Origin: Actinomycetota bacterium | GTDB lineage: Bacteria; Actinomycetota; Actinomycetes; Nanopelagicales; Nanopelagicaceae | Assembly (NCBI GenBank): GCA_947372165.1 | Contig: CANBSP010000011.1 | Span: 1-35,754 of the forward strand | DNA length: 35,754 nucleotides | Direction: 5' to 3' | Shown: one piece after another, positions 1 to 8,885 of the stretch | Layout: each line of letters starts with the position of its first letter | Position numbering within the stretch: the stretch's first letter is position 1 | Position numbers and translations under genes: made by a program | Notes under the pieces: model-generated | Database searches by the model: none | Seen by the model: only the letters and a program-made list of their open reading frames with translations | What the model was told of the DNA's origin: nothing

Positions 1-44
1 TGCCCTAGGCCCTTCCTCCGATACCCTTAGCGCTCGCTCTAAAC

Positions 45-117
45 GTCCCCATCGTCTAGAGGCCTAGGACATCGCCCTTTCACGGCGGTAACACGGGTTC
101 GAACCCCGTTGGGGGCA
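45..117 (+). tRNA. tRNA-Glu (anticodon TTC)
   Basis: A full cloverleaf can be drawn. The 7-bp acceptor stem GTCCCCA/TGGGGGC closes the ends with one G-T pair, and the discriminator base is A117. The anticodon loop reads CTTTCAC with TTC in the middle, and the T arm carries GGTTCGAAC. CCA is not encoded. It is the first of three tRNAs on the same strand (Glu-Asp-Phe), a grouping common in actinobacteria. Confidence 0.97.
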
Positions 118-146
118 CAACCCCCTTAAAAGGGTTCATAAATAAA

Positions 147-176
147 TAGTTCTACATAGTTCTACATAGTTTTACC
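147..176. repeat. Three tandem copies of a 10-base unit in the tRNA spacer
   Basis: TAGTTCTACA occurs twice in tandem (147-156, 157-166) and is followed by the degenerate copy TAGTTTTACC (167-176). It lies in the spacer between tRNA-Glu and tRNA-Asp. The 10-base period equals about one helical turn. No function can be assigned; a protein-binding array or simple slippage are both possible. Confidence 0.6.
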
Positions 177-255
177 TAGCTTTGGTGGAGGAGAAATTCT
201 TCATCGAATGAGATGCCGATTGAATGCGTAATAGCAGAAGCCCGGCACTCGGTTA

Positions 256-329
256 GGCCCAGTAGCGCAGTTGGTTAGCGCGCCGCCCTGTCACGGCGGA
301 GGTCGCGGGTTCAAGTCCCGTCTGGGTCG
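256..329 (+). tRNA. tRNA-Asp (anticodon GTC)
   Basis: The acceptor stem GGCCCAG pairs with CTGGGTC, and the discriminator is G329. The anticodon loop CTGTCAC carries GTC, and the T arm has GGTTCAAGT. No CCA is encoded. It lies 138 bases after tRNA-Glu and 45 bases before tRNA-Phe on the same strand, so cotranscription is likely. Confidence 0.97.
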
Positions 330-374
330 CGGTTGATTTCTTCAGCCAGTAAGTGAAGTAAGCACGGCAAGTCT

Positions 375-448
375 GGCTCGGTAGCTCAGTTGGTACGAGC
401 GCGCGATTGAAGATCGTGAGGTCGACAGTTCGATCCTGTCCCGAGCCA
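375..448 (+). tRNA. tRNA-Phe (anticodon GAA)
   Basis: The acceptor stem GGCTCGG pairs perfectly with CCGAGCC, and the discriminator is A448. The anticodon loop TTGAAGA carries GAA, and the T arm contains AGTTCGATCC. CCA is not encoded. It is the last member of the Glu-Asp-Phe cluster. Confidence 0.97.
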
Positions 449-459
449 CTCTCGTTTTT
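442..459 (+). terminator. Possible terminator of the tRNA cluster
   Basis: CGAG (442-445) and CTCG (451-454) can form a short hairpin with a 5-base loop, followed at once by TTTTT (455-459). The 5' arm overlaps the end of tRNA-Phe, so the hairpin would compete with the mature acceptor stem. The stem is only 4 bp, which makes this weak. Confidence 0.35.
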
Positions 460-485
460 AATTAATCTCTTATTATCAAAGACTA

Positions 486-1523
486 TTAAAGATCAGCAGT
501 GCGAATGAAGTAGCTAAACAATCCAAGCCACGCCAAGCCAGCGATCGCTGCGAGCAACTCCTCGCTGCCCTTTCCAATCAAGGGAATCAAGACCGCACAT
601 CCAGCGAAGAGACCCGAGAGAATCCATAAGACGATCGCCGCTGTTGGCCGAGGCAAGCCGGCACGAATGAGGCGATGGCTGAGGTGATCGCGGCCGCCTT
701 GGAAGGGTGAGACCTTACGCCGCAGCCGAGAGATCACCGCGACCGAGGTATCGAGAATTGGGACTGCAAGGAGAAGTAATGGCGTGGCAAGTGATGTCCA
801 CTCGGTCTGCGCATCTGGGTGCAATCTAATAGTGAGTGATGCAATCAATATTCCTAAGAAGAGTGCGCCGGCATCGCCCATATAAATACGTGCTGGACTC
901 TTATTCCACAATAAGAAGCCGAGGGTTGCACCGGCTGTCACAGCAGCCAGACCACCAACGAAATACTGTCCGCCATCAATTGCGATCGTGGTCAGAGCGA
1001 TTGAAGAGATTGCAATAGTGCCAGCTGCGCCGCCATCAAGATTATCGAAGAAGTTCACTGAGTTGCAGATACCAACAATCCAGATAGTTGTGATGACCGC
1101 ATCGAGGACCTTTGACCCGATCGGAGTACCAACAGTGCTTGAGGCGATTAAGAGCGCTGATGTAAAGAGTCCGGCGACGGTCTGGGCAATAAAGCGGGGT
1201 AATGGCGGCAAATTCTTAATGTCATCCCAGAGCCCGATGGCTCCCAAGATCAAGGCAGGTCCAAGCACTGTGAGGGCGAGCCAATAATTCTTACTCTCAG
1301 ATCCTTTGACGATAAGTGCGCCGAAGGAGATGACAAAAACTCCGATGATGATTCCGAGGCCACCTAAATAAGGGACTGGCTCTTTATGAGTCTTATGAGA
1401 GTGAACGGGTGAATCCATCACATCATGTTTGATTGCAAGTTTTCTCATCCACGGCGTAATGGCGCCAACGAGAACGAAGGATCCCAGGGTAAGGAGGAGA
1501 ACTTGAATATGTGAGATTTTCAT
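486..1523 (-). CDS. WecA/TagO/MraY-family polyprenyl-phosphate sugar-1-phosphate transferase
   Basis: Integral membrane protein of 345 residues with about ten hydrophobic segments. It should transfer an amino-sugar-1-phosphate, most likely GlcNAc-1-P, from the UDP sugar to undecaprenyl or decaprenyl phosphate, starting assembly of a cell-wall glycopolymer. Family motifs are visible: PYLGGLGI near residue 51, the Asp pair D100-D101 in WDDIKNLPPLPRF, N154-S-V-N-F-F-D-N-L-D-G (Asp160, Asp163), GDAG at 216-219, and the cytoplasmic GGRDHLSHR loop with His280 and His283. That His loop, the GDAG motif and the lack of a neighbouring mur cluster point to WecA/TagO rather than MraY, but the sugar donor cannot be read from sequence. 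It lies 22 bases after bldC on the same strand, and no clear Shine-Dalgarno is seen. Confidence 0.88.
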   Translation of the reverse strand: MKISHIQVLLLTLGSFVLVGAITPWMRKLAIKHDVMDSPVHSHKTHKEPVPYLGGLGIIIGVFVISFGALIVKGSESKNYWLALTVLGPALILGAIGLWDDIKNLPPLPRFIAQTVAGLFTSALLIASSTVGTPIGSKVLDAVITTIWIVGICNSVNFFDNLDGGAAGTIAISSIALTTIAIDGGQYFVGGLAAVTAGATLGFLLWNKSPARIYMGDAGALFLGILIASLTIRLHPDAQTEWTSLATPLLLLAVPILDTSVAVISRLRRKVSPFQGGRDHLSHRLIRAGLPRPTAAIVLWILSGLFAGCAVLIPLIGKGSEELLAAIAGLAWLGLFSYFIRTADL

Positions 1524-1545
1524 AGATGGGTGAAGATTAAAGTAA

Positions 1546-1740
1546 TTAGTCAGCGGTGATCTTATTTAAGAGCGCTTTGACTTCTGATTCTTTATAACGA
1601 CGATGTCCGCCGAGCGTACGAATCGATGTGAGTTTGCCGGCCTTTGCCCAACGAGTTACGGTCTTTGGATCAACGCGAAAGAGCGCGGCAACTTCTGATG
1701 GGGTCAGAAGATTCTCTTGTGCTGGAATCTCTTCACTCAT
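1546..1740 (-). CDS. bldC: BldC, MerR-like DNA-binding regulator
   Basis: A 64-residue protein that is almost entirely one winged helix-turn-helix of the MerR/excisionase type. The core LLTPSEVAALFRVDPKTVTR followed by WAKAGKL and GGHRRY (residues 44-49) is what I recall of Streptomyces BldC nearly residue for residue. In Streptomyces BldC binds direct repeats cooperatively and delays development. This organism shows no sign of sporulation, so a different housekeeping target is likely. A good ribosome-binding site (AAGGGAG, about 8 bases before ATG) supports the start. The neighbourhood purF-purM-DUF3073-conserved protein-bldC is shared with Streptomyces. The effector domain of classical MerR proteins is absent, as expected for BldC. 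Confidence 0.93.
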   Translation of the reverse strand: MSEEIPAQENLLTPSEVAALFRVDPKTVTRWAKAGKLTSIRTLGGHRRYKESEVKALLNKITAD

Positions 1741-1830
1741 AGGCCACTCCCTTCTTCAACTGCGATCACTTGTCCGAATCGTCCGTTATGAGAGGAGTAT
1801 TCCGTGCCTGCCAAGAAATGTGAAGAGGAT

Positions 1831-2652
1831 TTACATAGCTTGTTCGAATGCAGCTACGCGGCGCCAGCGTGAAACGAGGCGTTCATAGCCCTGACCAGCC
1901 ATCGCACCATCGCCTTGGGATAGGCCGGCGAGTGAGAGGTGGATATCTTCGATTGAGGTATCGGCTTCAAGTCCGGCCTCGCCATTGGCGATCAGCGCCT
2001 GCTCGAGGTAGTCCGCGAGTCCGCCGTAATCACATTCAAGAATTGATTCGGCATGGAACATGGAGAGCCACTCAAGGAGATCAGCGATCTCTTCTTCGAT
2101 CGGACCACTTCCAAAGGATGAGAGCACCGCTTGGTGCGTGAACATGCATCGCTGTTTGGCATTCGCGATCGATGTGCGCATCACCGTGTAGGCACCATCT
2201 GCAGTTGTGCCACGAAGACGTTCATCGGTGGAAAAGAGCGAGAACCAACGAGGTGGGATTACCCAAGTCTCGGTAATAATGTGTGGGACTTTTTCATCGA
2301 GACCTTCGCGTTCGACATTAATCGTGATTGCCTCTTCGATTGACCCGGGGAGAAAGAATTTTGCCAATGGGGCTGGAAGTGAATCCTTAAAACTTTCTAG
2401 CGCCGCCCAACAACGTGCAGCCGTCGACCACGGAGCAACAAATTTCTTTCCTTCAAATTCAAGCAGGTGTGCACCATCTGCTTGAAGGACTGGTGGCTCG
2501 GTAAAGATAGTTCGCTTCAGTGCGCGAATCTGTTCATCGCGACCAGTAAGTGATGTCATCGGGATTGAATCCCAGCGAAGTCGATCTACAGGTGCGAAGG
2601 CATCGATCGGCTCATAGACCCGAAGGGATGCGACGTACGGTGTTGGACGCAT
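1831..2652 (-). CDS. Conserved actinobacterial protein of unknown function (purM-bldC neighbour)
   Basis: A 273-residue protein with no signal peptide or membrane segment. I do not recognise a catalytic motif. The opening MRPTPYVASLRVYEPIDAF is, to my memory, typical of a family found beside purM/DUF3073 in Streptomyces and mycobacteria (around Rv0811c). The sequence is acidic and Trp-rich, with an aromatic stretch near residue 130 (ETWVIPPRWFSLFS). The start is supported by GATAAT at 2659-2664, six bases upstream, which suggests a leaderless transcript; there is no Shine-Dalgarno. The start lies 24 bases after the DUF3073 stop. Function cannot be stated. Confidence 0.8.
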   Translation of the reverse strand: MRPTPYVASLRVYEPIDAFAPVDRLRWDSIPMTSLTGRDEQIRALKRTIFTEPPVLQADGAHLLEFEGKKFVAPWSTAARCWAALESFKDSLPAPLAKFFLPGSIEEAITINVEREGLDEKVPHIITETWVIPPRWFSLFSTDERLRGTTADGAYTVMRTSIANAKQRCMFTHQAVLSSFGSGPIEEEIADLLEWLSMFHAESILECDYGGLADYLEQALIANGEAGLEADTSIEDIHLSLAGLSQGDGAMAGQGYERLVSRWRRVAAFEQAM

Positions 2653-2654
2653 GA

Positions 2655-2672
2655 GCGAATTATCTAATTCGC
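2655..2672. promoter_or_regulatory. 18-bp inverted repeat overlapping a -10 element
   Basis: GCGAATTA (2655-2662) and TAATTCGC (2665-2672) are perfect 8-bp arms with a 2-base centre. The repeat covers GATAAT (2659-2664, minus strand), a likely -10 box six bases before the start of the gene at 2652. It also begins five bases past the DUF3073 stop. An operator is the simplest reading; with a 2-base loop it is a poor terminator. Confidence 0.5.
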
Positions 2673-2676
2673 GCGA

Positions 2677-2850
2677 TTACGCACGACGGATGTAGTTGCC
2701 CTCTGCGAACGGGTCATCATCGTTCTGATTATCGGTATCAACCTCGCCATGTAATTCTTTAGCTAGGCGTTCAAGATCCATCTCTTGTCCGTTGTACTTG
2801 AGATCTCTTGCGACTTTAGTCTGCTTGGCTTTCGCACGGCCTCTACCCAT
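2677..2850 (-). CDS. DUF3073 family small protein
   Basis: A 57-residue ORF missed by length cut-offs. It starts MGRGRAKAKQTKVARDLKYN and ends with a NQNDDDPFAEGNYIRR-type tail. This is the actinobacteria-restricted DUF3073 family (Rv0810c in M. tuberculosis, as I recall), usually found next to purM. It has a basic N-terminus and an acidic middle, with no enzyme motif. A strong AAGGGGGT Shine-Dalgarno about 9 bases before ATG supports the start. It lies 44 bases downstream of purM on the same strand and is probably read with the purine operon. Function unknown. Confidence 0.9.
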   Translation of the reverse strand: MGRGRAKAKQTKVARDLKYNGQEMDLERLAKELHGEVDTDNQNDDDPFAEGNYIRRA

Positions 2851-2894
2851 AGTGAGACCCCCTTACTGAAATCAAAATTCGTCAGACCCGAAGA

Positions 2895-3950
2895 TTATCG
2901 GAGAAGGTAGGAACCCACCAAAGCAGAGCCAGCAGAACCAGATTTAGGCTCAATTACGCCTGCGATCCAGGCCTTCATTCCCCGGGCAGCCAGGGTCCGA
3001 AGCGCCCGATCGGCATCCTGGGGCGCCACAAAGGCGCTCATTCCGATGCCACAGTTCCAGGTCCGCTCCATATCCGCCTGTGGGACCCCGCCAGCCTTAG
3101 CCAGGTAGGCCATCTCCAGCGGCAGCGCCCAGGTAGAACGGTCGTAGGTCGCCATGAGGTGATCGGGCATGACTCGGGCGGTGTTCTCGGCAATGCCGCC
3201 GCCGGTGATGTGGCTAAATCCGTGAAGTGACCCCTGCATCGCCTTATAGAGGGCGAGGCAATCGAGTGAGTAGATCTCAGTCGGTGTGAGCAGTACTTCG
3301 CCAACGCTCTTCGACAACTCTTCTAGACGAGATTCAAGTGAGATCTTCTGCGTTGCAACAATATGGCGCACTAATGAGTAACCATTTGCATGAAAGCCAC
3401 TGGCTGGCATCGCAATAATGAGATCTCCTTCGCGCACTTTATCTGCGCCAAGTAAGAGATCGGCATCTACTGCACCAGTCGCGGCACCTGCGATATCAAA
3501 TTCATCTTCTTCAAGTAATCCAGGATGTTCGGCAGTCTCGCCACCCACTAATGCGACCCCAGCTTTAGCTGCACCGATCGCGATGCCCTTAACAATCTCG
3601 GCAATTCGTTCTGGAATAACTTTTCCGACCGCGATGTAATCTGTCATAAAGAGAGGTTCGGCACCACAGACGACGAGATCATCGACAACCATTGCGACGA
3701 GGTCTTCGCCAATGGAGTCGTACTTACCCATTGCACGAGCGATCTCAGTCTTTGTGCCGACGCCATCGGTTGATGTTGCAAGCAGCGGACGCCTCATATC
3801 TTTAAGAGCACTGACATCGAATAGTCCAGCAAAGCCACCAATATCGCCAACTACTTCTGGGCGACGAGCCTTTGCTAAATGCTTCTTCATTAATTCAACG
3901 GCGCGATCTCCAGCATCGATATCGACGCCTGCCTCTGCATAAGTGCTCAC
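2895..3950 (-). CDS. purM: Phosphoribosylformylglycinamidine cyclo-ligase (AIR synthetase)
   Basis: Converts FGAM and ATP to AIR, the fifth step of de novo purine synthesis, in the cytoplasm. The 351 residues fit the family. The signature TDGVGTKTEIA sits near residues 61-71, followed by the DLVVCGAEPLFMTDYIA helix, GGETAEHPG near 137 and the GGGIAEN glycine loop, all typical of the PurM/PurL superfamily. The start is GTG at 3950 and overlaps the purF stop by four bases (GTGA), so it is translationally coupled. It is the last purine enzyme of the operon. Confidence 0.98.
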   Translation of the reverse strand: MSTYAEAGVDIDAGDRAVELMKKHLAKARRPEVVGDIGGFAGLFDVSALKDMRRPLLATSTDGVGTKTEIARAMGKYDSIGEDLVAMVVDDLVVCGAEPLFMTDYIAVGKVIPERIAEIVKGIAIGAAKAGVALVGGETAEHPGLLEEDEFDIAGAATGAVDADLLLGADKVREGDLIIAMPASGFHANGYSLVRHIVATQKISLESRLEELSKSVGEVLLTPTEIYSLDCLALYKAMQGSLHGFSHITGGGIAENTARVMPDHLMATYDRSTWALPLEMAYLAKAGGVPQADMERTWNCGIGMSAFVAPQDADRALRTLAARGMKAWIAGVIEPKSGSAGSALVGSYLLR

Positions 3951-5419
3951 TCGTAGTGGCTCACAATCTCAAGTAAGTTCTTACCGTTCGAAATATCTTC
4001 AGGGATTTCAATTGGGTATGTGCCGGTAAAGCAAGCGGTACAGAGCTTTGATTCGGCGATCGTGGTCGCTTCAACTAACCCGTCCATCGATACATATCCC
4101 AAAGTATCGGCACCAATCGAACGGCGGATCTCATCGATTTCGAGTCCTGATGCGATGAGTTCGGCGCGAGAGGCGAAATCAATACCGTAGAAGCATGGCC
4201 ACTTCACTGGTGGGCTTGAGATTCGAACGTGGATCTCGAGGGCGCCAGCCTCACGAAGCATGCGAATTAAAGCTCTTTGGGTATTGCCTCGGACGATCGA
4301 GTCATCGACGACAACGATGCGCTTGCCCTCAATCACTTCACGAAGCGGATTGAGCTTGAGACGAATACCGAGTTGGCGGATCGTCTGGCTTGGTTGGATA
4401 AAGGTTCGTCCGACATAGGAGTTCTTTACCAACCCTGCGCCATAAGGAATTCCAGATTCACGTGCATAACCCACTGCAGCGGGTGTGCCAGATTCTGGGA
4501 CCGGGATAACAAGATCAGCCTCAATCGGGTGTTCCTTCGCAAGTCTTTCGCCGACTGCGACGCGTGTGGCATGAACATTGCGGCCAGCGATTGTTGTGTC
4601 AGGACGAGCAAGATAGACATACTCAAAGATGCAACCCTTTGGTGTGGCATCGGCCCAGCGATAACTGCGAAGTCCATCGGCATCTACTGCAACGAATTCA
4701 CCAGGTTCGATCTCTCGAACAAAAGATGCACCAACAATATCGAGCGCTGCCGTTTCTGATGCGAATACCCAACCGTTATCGAGTTTGCCAAGTACTAATG
4801 GGCGAACGCCATGCGCATCACGAGCGGCATATAAAGTCTGCTCATCCATAAAGACGAGTGAGAATGCGCCTCGCAACATTGGTAAGACCTTCATCGCTGC
4901 GACTTCAAATGATTCGCCCTCTTGCGATGCAATGAGCGCCGTCATGATCTCGGTGTCGGTCGTTGCATGGTTGCCATGCTCGTCATAACCAGGGACATTC
5001 TTTGCCAAGAACTCTGCAAGATCACCCGTATTTGTGAGGTTGCCATTGTGAGCAAGTGCCAAAGTGCCATGATTGGTTGCGCGAAGAGTTGGTTGGGCGT
5101 TATTCCAATTTGATGAACCAGTCGTGCTGTAACGGCAATGACCCACTGCGAGATTTCCGGTCAGCGTCGCCAAGTCGCTCTCAGTAAAGACTTGTGAGAC
5201 TAGACCCATATCCTTATAAACAAAGATGCGTTCGCCATCTGATGTGGCAATACCGGCTGACTCTTGGCCGCGATGTTGGAGCGCATAAAGGCCATAGAAG
5301 GTGAGCTTTGCGACCTCTTCGCTCGGCGCCCAGACGCCAAATACTCCGCACTCATCTTGCGGCATATGCTCTTCGGCAAAGAGCTCGTGGGTTAATCGTC
5401 CATCAGGGCGGCGGCTCAT
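3947..5419 (-). CDS. purF: Amidophosphoribosyltransferase
   Basis: Catalyses the committed step of purine synthesis, making phosphoribosylamine from PRPP and glutamine. It is of the Bacillus type: a 23-residue propeptide precedes Cys24 in DECGVFG, which becomes the N-terminal nucleophile after cleavage. The PRPP loop VVVDDSIVRGNT is near 369-380. Four cysteines at the expected 4Fe-4S positions are present: C263, C409, C460 and C463 (LCTAC). The start overlaps the stop of the upstream SCP-like gene by four bases. The sequence around the start codon (5413-5431) is repeated exactly at the purB start. Confidence 0.98.
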   Translation of the reverse strand: MSRRPDGRLTHELFAEEHMPQDECGVFGVWAPSEEVAKLTFYGLYALQHRGQESAGIATSDGERIFVYKDMGLVSQVFTESDLATLTGNLAVGHCRYSTTGSSNWNNAQPTLRATNHGTLALAHNGNLTNTGDLAEFLAKNVPGYDEHGNHATTDTEIMTALIASQEGESFEVAAMKVLPMLRGAFSLVFMDEQTLYAARDAHGVRPLVLGKLDNGWVFASETAALDIVGASFVREIEPGEFVAVDADGLRSYRWADATPKGCIFEYVYLARPDTTIAGRNVHATRVAVGERLAKEHPIEADLVIPVPESGTPAAVGYARESGIPYGAGLVKNSYVGRTFIQPSQTIRQLGIRLKLNPLREVIEGKRIVVVDDSIVRGNTQRALIRMLREAGALEIHVRISSPPVKWPCFYGIDFASRAELIASGLEIDEIRRSIGADTLGYVSMDGLVEATTIAESKLCTACFTGTYPIEIPEDISNGKNLLEIVSHYE

Positions 5420-5431
5420 GAGGTAATCCTA
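5413..5431. repeat. 19-base exact repeat at the purF start (copy 1)
   Basis: The sequence GGCTCATGAGGTAATCCTA is identical to 11113-11131. On the coding strand it includes an AGGA about 7 bases before the ATG and the first codons ATG AGC C. In this copy it also encodes the last residues (ITS) and stop of the SCP-like protein. Confidence 0.85.
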
Positions 5432-5715
5432 ATCTTCTCGAAGAGGGCAGATAAATCAGAACGATCGCCCGAGGCATGGATGGCACCGGTTGAGACGGCG
5501 TTCGCCCAGACCAACTCCCCGCTCATCATGGCAAATAGCGTCTCGGCGCTCATCTCGACGACATTGGGTGGAGTCCCCCGGGTGTGCTTGGGGCCAGTCC
5601 CACATTGGATCGCAGAGTACGGCGGAACCCGCACTTCAACAGCATGACCAGGCTCGGCTTCTTGGAGCGCGCCCAGTATCTCTTTTACCTTCGCCATGAT
5701 GATCGGATCTCTCAT
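5416..5715 (-). CDS. Sterol-carrier-protein-like (SCP superfamily) protein in the purine operon
   Basis: A small SCP-2-like protein seen between purL and purF in many actinobacteria (around Rv0807 and SCO4085, as I recall). Its role is unknown; it may bind a hydrophobic ligand or a purine intermediate. The longest reading frame extends to 5802 and would give 128 residues, but this overlaps the purL end. The internal Met at 5715 (MRDPIIMAKVKEIL) gives 99 residues, follows the purL stop by 19 bases and is the likelier start; an AAGGA lies upstream. The conserved part includes VEVRVPPYSAIQCG and HTRGTPPNVVE. It ends in a four-base overlap with purF. Confidence 0.8.
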   Translation of the reverse strand: MRDPIIMAKVKEILGALQEAEPGHAVEVRVPPYSAIQCGTGPKHTRGTPPNVVEMSAETLFAMMSGELVWANAVSTGAIHASGDRSDLSALFEKIRITS

Positions 5716-5734
5716 GATGTAGGTATCCGGTCCT

Positions 5735-7972
5735 TTATCCGAAGAGCTTCGGGAAGGTCTCGGTGAAAGCGGCGCGAAGTTCGGTGAGAGGAATTGTTGC
5801 ACCGTTGATCGTGAGTGAATCTCCGCCAGTGGTTCCTACCTTGTGGAAGGCGATGCCATGTTTAGTAGAGAGTGCATTGAGGGCTGCACCATCAGCTGAC
5901 TTCACTGCGACAACGACACGACCTGGTGTCTCAGCAAAGAGACCAGCGGTCACTCCACCTGGAATGTATTGCGCAGGCAGATCGATGGTTGCACCGATCT
6001 CACTCTTGAGAACCATCTCAGAAATTGTCGCTGCGAATCCACCATTGCTGATGTCATGTGCTGCAGCGAAAAGTTCTTGGGCTTCTAAAAGAAGTTTGAC
6101 GAGGCGAGTCTCGTGGTCGACATCAGGAGTCGGTGCGCGATCACCCATCTGGCCGTGCAGATGAGCCCACTCTGATCCGCTGAAATTATCATCGGTATTT
6201 CCAAGTTGGAAGAGTTCGAGTCCAGCATCGGTATAGGACATAGATGTACGAGTGCGAACATCTTGAATGACGCCCAGAACACCGACAACTGGAGTTGGCA
6301 GAATCGCAACCTTGCCGGTCTGGTTATAGAACGAGACATTGCCGCCAGTAACAGGAAGGCCCATCTCAAGACAGATATCTGCCAGGCCGCGAACGGTCTC
6401 TGCGAATGTCCACATCACACCAGGATCTTCAGGTGATCCAAAGTTCAGGCAATTAGTGATTGCCAATGGCTTGGCACCAGAGGTCGCGATATTTCGGCAG
6501 GACTCCAGAAGTGCAAGTTTTACGCCGTTATAAGGATCAAGGTAGCTCCAACGAGCACAGGCGTCGGTGGAGATCGCTACACCGAGGTGGGTCTGCTCAT
6601 CGATTCGGATCATTCCGGAATCTTCAGGCTGGGTAAGAATGGAGTTGCCCTGAACATAACGGTCATATTGTTTGGTGACCCAAGACTTATCAGCGATATT
6701 TGGTGATGCCATCAAGCGAAGGATTGCTGCCTTGATTGCATCTGCACTCTCGACTGGATCAAGAACGGTTGGCTGTAATGAATCGAGATACTCGGGACGA
6801 GCCATTGGACGAGTGAGTACTGGTCCATCATGGGCTACGGTGCGTGGTGGTACATCAACAATTAACTCACCATTAAAGGTGATGTGTAGACGTTCACCCG
6901 ATGTCACTTCACCGATAACGGTTGCTGTGACATCCCACTTCTTGCAGATCGCCATAAAGCGGGCAAGCTTGCTCGGTTCGATAATCGCACACATACGCTC
7001 TTGTGATTCCGACATCAAGATCTCTTCAGGAGAGAGTGATGGATCGCGCAATGGAACCTTCTCTAGTTGCACATTCATGCCACCAGTACCGGCAGATGCT
7101 AGCTCTGATGTAGCACAAGAGATTCCAGCGGCGCCAAGATCTTGAATACCGACAACTAAATCTTCAGCAAAGATCTCTAATGAGCATTCAATCAGAACCT
7201 TCTCAGCGAATGGATCACCGACCTGAACTGCCGGACGCTTCGTTGGCTTTGATGTATTGAAGGTCTCAGAAGCCAGGATCGATGCACCACCAATTCCATC
7301 GCCACCTGTCTTCGCACCAAAGAGCACGACCAGATTGCCGGCGCCATGTGCCTGGGCCAACTTAATATCTTCGTGGCGCATGACACCCACGCAAAGTGCA
7401 TTAACCAATGGGTTTCCGGCGTAGGTCTCATCAAAGACAATCTCGCCGCCAATATTTGGCAGGCCAAGACAGTTGCCATATCCACCGATACCTGCGACTA
7501 CACCTGGAAGGACGCGGCGAGTATCAGGAGCGTCCGCCTTACCGAAGCGGAGCGGATCCATTATGGCGATTGGTCGAGCACCCATAGTCAAAATATCTCG
7601 AACGATTCCACCTACGCCGGTTGCGGCACCTTGATACGGCTCGACAAATGATGGGTGGTTATGGGACTCGGCTTTAAAGGTAACGGCATAGCCCTGACCG
7701 ATATCAACAACACCGGCATTCTCACCAATACCAACAAGGAGGGCATCAGATTGTGGAGCCTTCTCGCCAAATTGCTTGAGATGAACTTTAGAAGATTTAT
7801 AAGAACAATGTTCGGACCACATGACCGAATACATTGCGAGTTCAGATCCTGTTGGGCGGCGACCCAAAATCGCCTTGATCTTCTCGTACTCATCGGCCTT
7901 CAAGCCGAGTTGTTCGAATGGCAGAACGAAATCAGGTGTCGCGGCTGCATTGGTGACGGTATCAAGTGCCAT
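5735..7972 (-). CDS. purL: Phosphoribosylformylglycinamidine synthase, large synthetase subunit
   Basis: ATP-dependent conversion of FGAR to FGAM using ammonia delivered by PurQ, in a PurLQS complex. At 745 residues it is the small form, which lacks a fused glutaminase and so needs the purQ and purS genes just upstream. Visible motifs include [16 protein letters not shown] near residue 53, [14 protein letters not shown] near 100, [13 protein letters not shown] and [11 protein letters not shown] in the second AIRS-like half. Its ATG shares a base with the purQ stop (TAATG at 7970-7974), giving tight translational coupling. Confidence 0.98.
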   Translation of the reverse strand: MALDTVTNAAATPDFVLPFEQLGLKADEYEKIKAILGRRPTGSELAMYSVMWSEHCSYKSSKVHLKQFGEKAPQSDALLVGIGENAGVVDIGQGYAVTFKAESHNHPSFVEPYQGAATGVGGIVRDILTMGARPIAIMDPLRFGKADAPDTRRVLPGVVAGIGGYGNCLGLPNIGGEIVFDETYAGNPLVNALCVGVMRHEDIKLAQAHGAGNLVVLFGAKTGGDGIGGASILASETFNTSKPTKRPAVQVGDPFAEKVLIECSLEIFAEDLVVGIQDLGAAGISCATSELASAGTGGMNVQLEKVPLRDPSLSPEEILMSESQERMCAIIEPSKLARFMAICKKWDVTATVIGEVTSGERLHITFNGELIVDVPPRTVAHDGPVLTRPMARPEYLDSLQPTVLDPVESADAIKAAILRLMASPNIADKSWVTKQYDRYVQGNSILTQPEDSGMIRIDEQTHLGVAISTDACARWSYLDPYNGVKLALLESCRNIATSGAKPLAITNCLNFGSPEDPGVMWTFAETVRGLADICLEMGLPVTGGNVSFYNQTGKVAILPTPVVGVLGVIQDVRTRTSMSYTDAGLELFQLGNTDDNFSGSEWAHLHGQMGDRAPTPDVDHETRLVKLLLEAQELFAAAHDISNGGFAATISEMVLKSEIGATIDLPAQYIPGGVTAGLFAETPGRVVVAVKSADGAALNALSTKHGIAFHKVGTTGGDSLTINGATIPLTELRAAFTETFPKLFG

Positions 7973-8640
7973 TACTTCACCATCGCATTCAAGACAGAGG
8001 TAAAGAAGGTCAGGCCATCTTTACTAGGACCAGTGAGGAGATCAATGGCATGTTCTGGATGCGGCATCAAGCCGACCACATTGCCACGCTTATTAGTAAT
8101 ACCTGCAATATCTGCACGGGAACCATTTGGATTAACACCTACATAGCGAGCGATGATCCGGCCTTCTTGCTCTAGCTCATTTAACGTTGCATCATCACAG
8201 TTGAAGTTGCCTTCGGCATTCTTCATGGGAATCACAATCTCTTGGCCGACGCTAAAGCCATTAGTCCATAGGGTTTTATTGTTCTCAATCTTGAGAGTCT
8301 GATCAGTGCAGAGGAAGTGCATATCAGCATTACGAGTCAGCGCACCTGGCAAAAGATGGGCTTCGGCTAATACCTGAAAACCATTACAGATACCAAGAAC
8401 CGGGAAGCCGTGCTCGGCAGCGATGATGATCGACTTCATGATCGGTGCCTTCGCTGAAATCGCGCCACAACGAAGGTAATCGCCGTACGAGAATCCGCCG
8501 GGCAGAACTACTGCATCAACATGCTTGAGGTCATCTGAACCGTGCCAAAGGGAAACTGCATCGGCGCCGGCATATTCGACTGCGCGAGCAGCATCACGAT
8601 CATCAAGGGTTCCGGGAAAGGTGACGACTCCAACCCGCAT
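7972..8640 (-). CDS. purQ: FGAM synthase, glutamine amidotransferase subunit
   Basis: A class I glutaminase that feeds ammonia to PurL. The 222 residues match the family. The triad can be read as Cys85 in [10 protein letters not shown] and His194 with Glu196 in MPHPEH. The N-terminal [15 protein letters not shown] and [15 protein letters not shown] are characteristic. It is coupled to both neighbours by one-base TAATG overlaps (purS upstream, purL downstream), which fits a fixed 1:1 complex. Confidence 0.98.
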   Translation of the reverse strand: MRVGVVTFPGTLDDRDAARAVEYAGADAVSLWHGSDDLKHVDAVVLPGGFSYGDYLRCGAISAKAPIMKSIIIAAEHGFPVLGICNGFQVLAEAHLLPGALTRNADMHFLCTDQTLKIENNKTLWTNGFSVGQEIVIPMKNAEGNFNCDDATLNELEQEGRIIARYVGVNPNGSRADIAGITNKRGNVVGLMPHPEHAIDLLTGPSKDGLTFFTSVLNAMVK

Positions 8641-8885
8641 TACTTCTCAACCTTTACAACGAAGGTTTCGATGACGGTATTTGCTAAGAACTCTTCGGCA
8701 GCCTTCTCGACATCGGCGAGCATTGCCGGCGTTGGTTCGCCTGCTACTTCAATTTCAAATCGCTTGCCTTGGCGCACTGATTGGGCGAAGGAGAAGCCAA
8801 GTCGAGGGAGCGCATTGCCGACTGCCTGGCCCTGCGGGTCCAAGATTTCTGGCTTCAACATAACTTCTACGATGATCTTTCCCAT
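8640..8885 (-). CDS. purS: FGAM synthase subunit PurS
   Basis: An 81-residue structural subunit that bridges PurL and PurQ and helps channel ammonia. It opens [20 protein letters not shown], continues [11 protein letters not shown] and has a short ferredoxin-like alpha/beta fold pattern, as in other PurS proteins. The start codon directly follows the purC stop (no gap), and its own stop shares a base with the purQ start. Confidence 0.96.
   Translation of the reverse strand: MGKIIVEVMLKPEILDPQGQAVGNALPRLGFSFAQSVRQGKRFEIEVAGEPTPAMLADVEKAAEEFLANTVIETFVVKVEK

Noticed and set aside
4277-4759. 160-codon plus-strand frame inside purF
   Set aside because: It lies wholly antisense to a well-supported purF and is Cys-rich without any family pattern.
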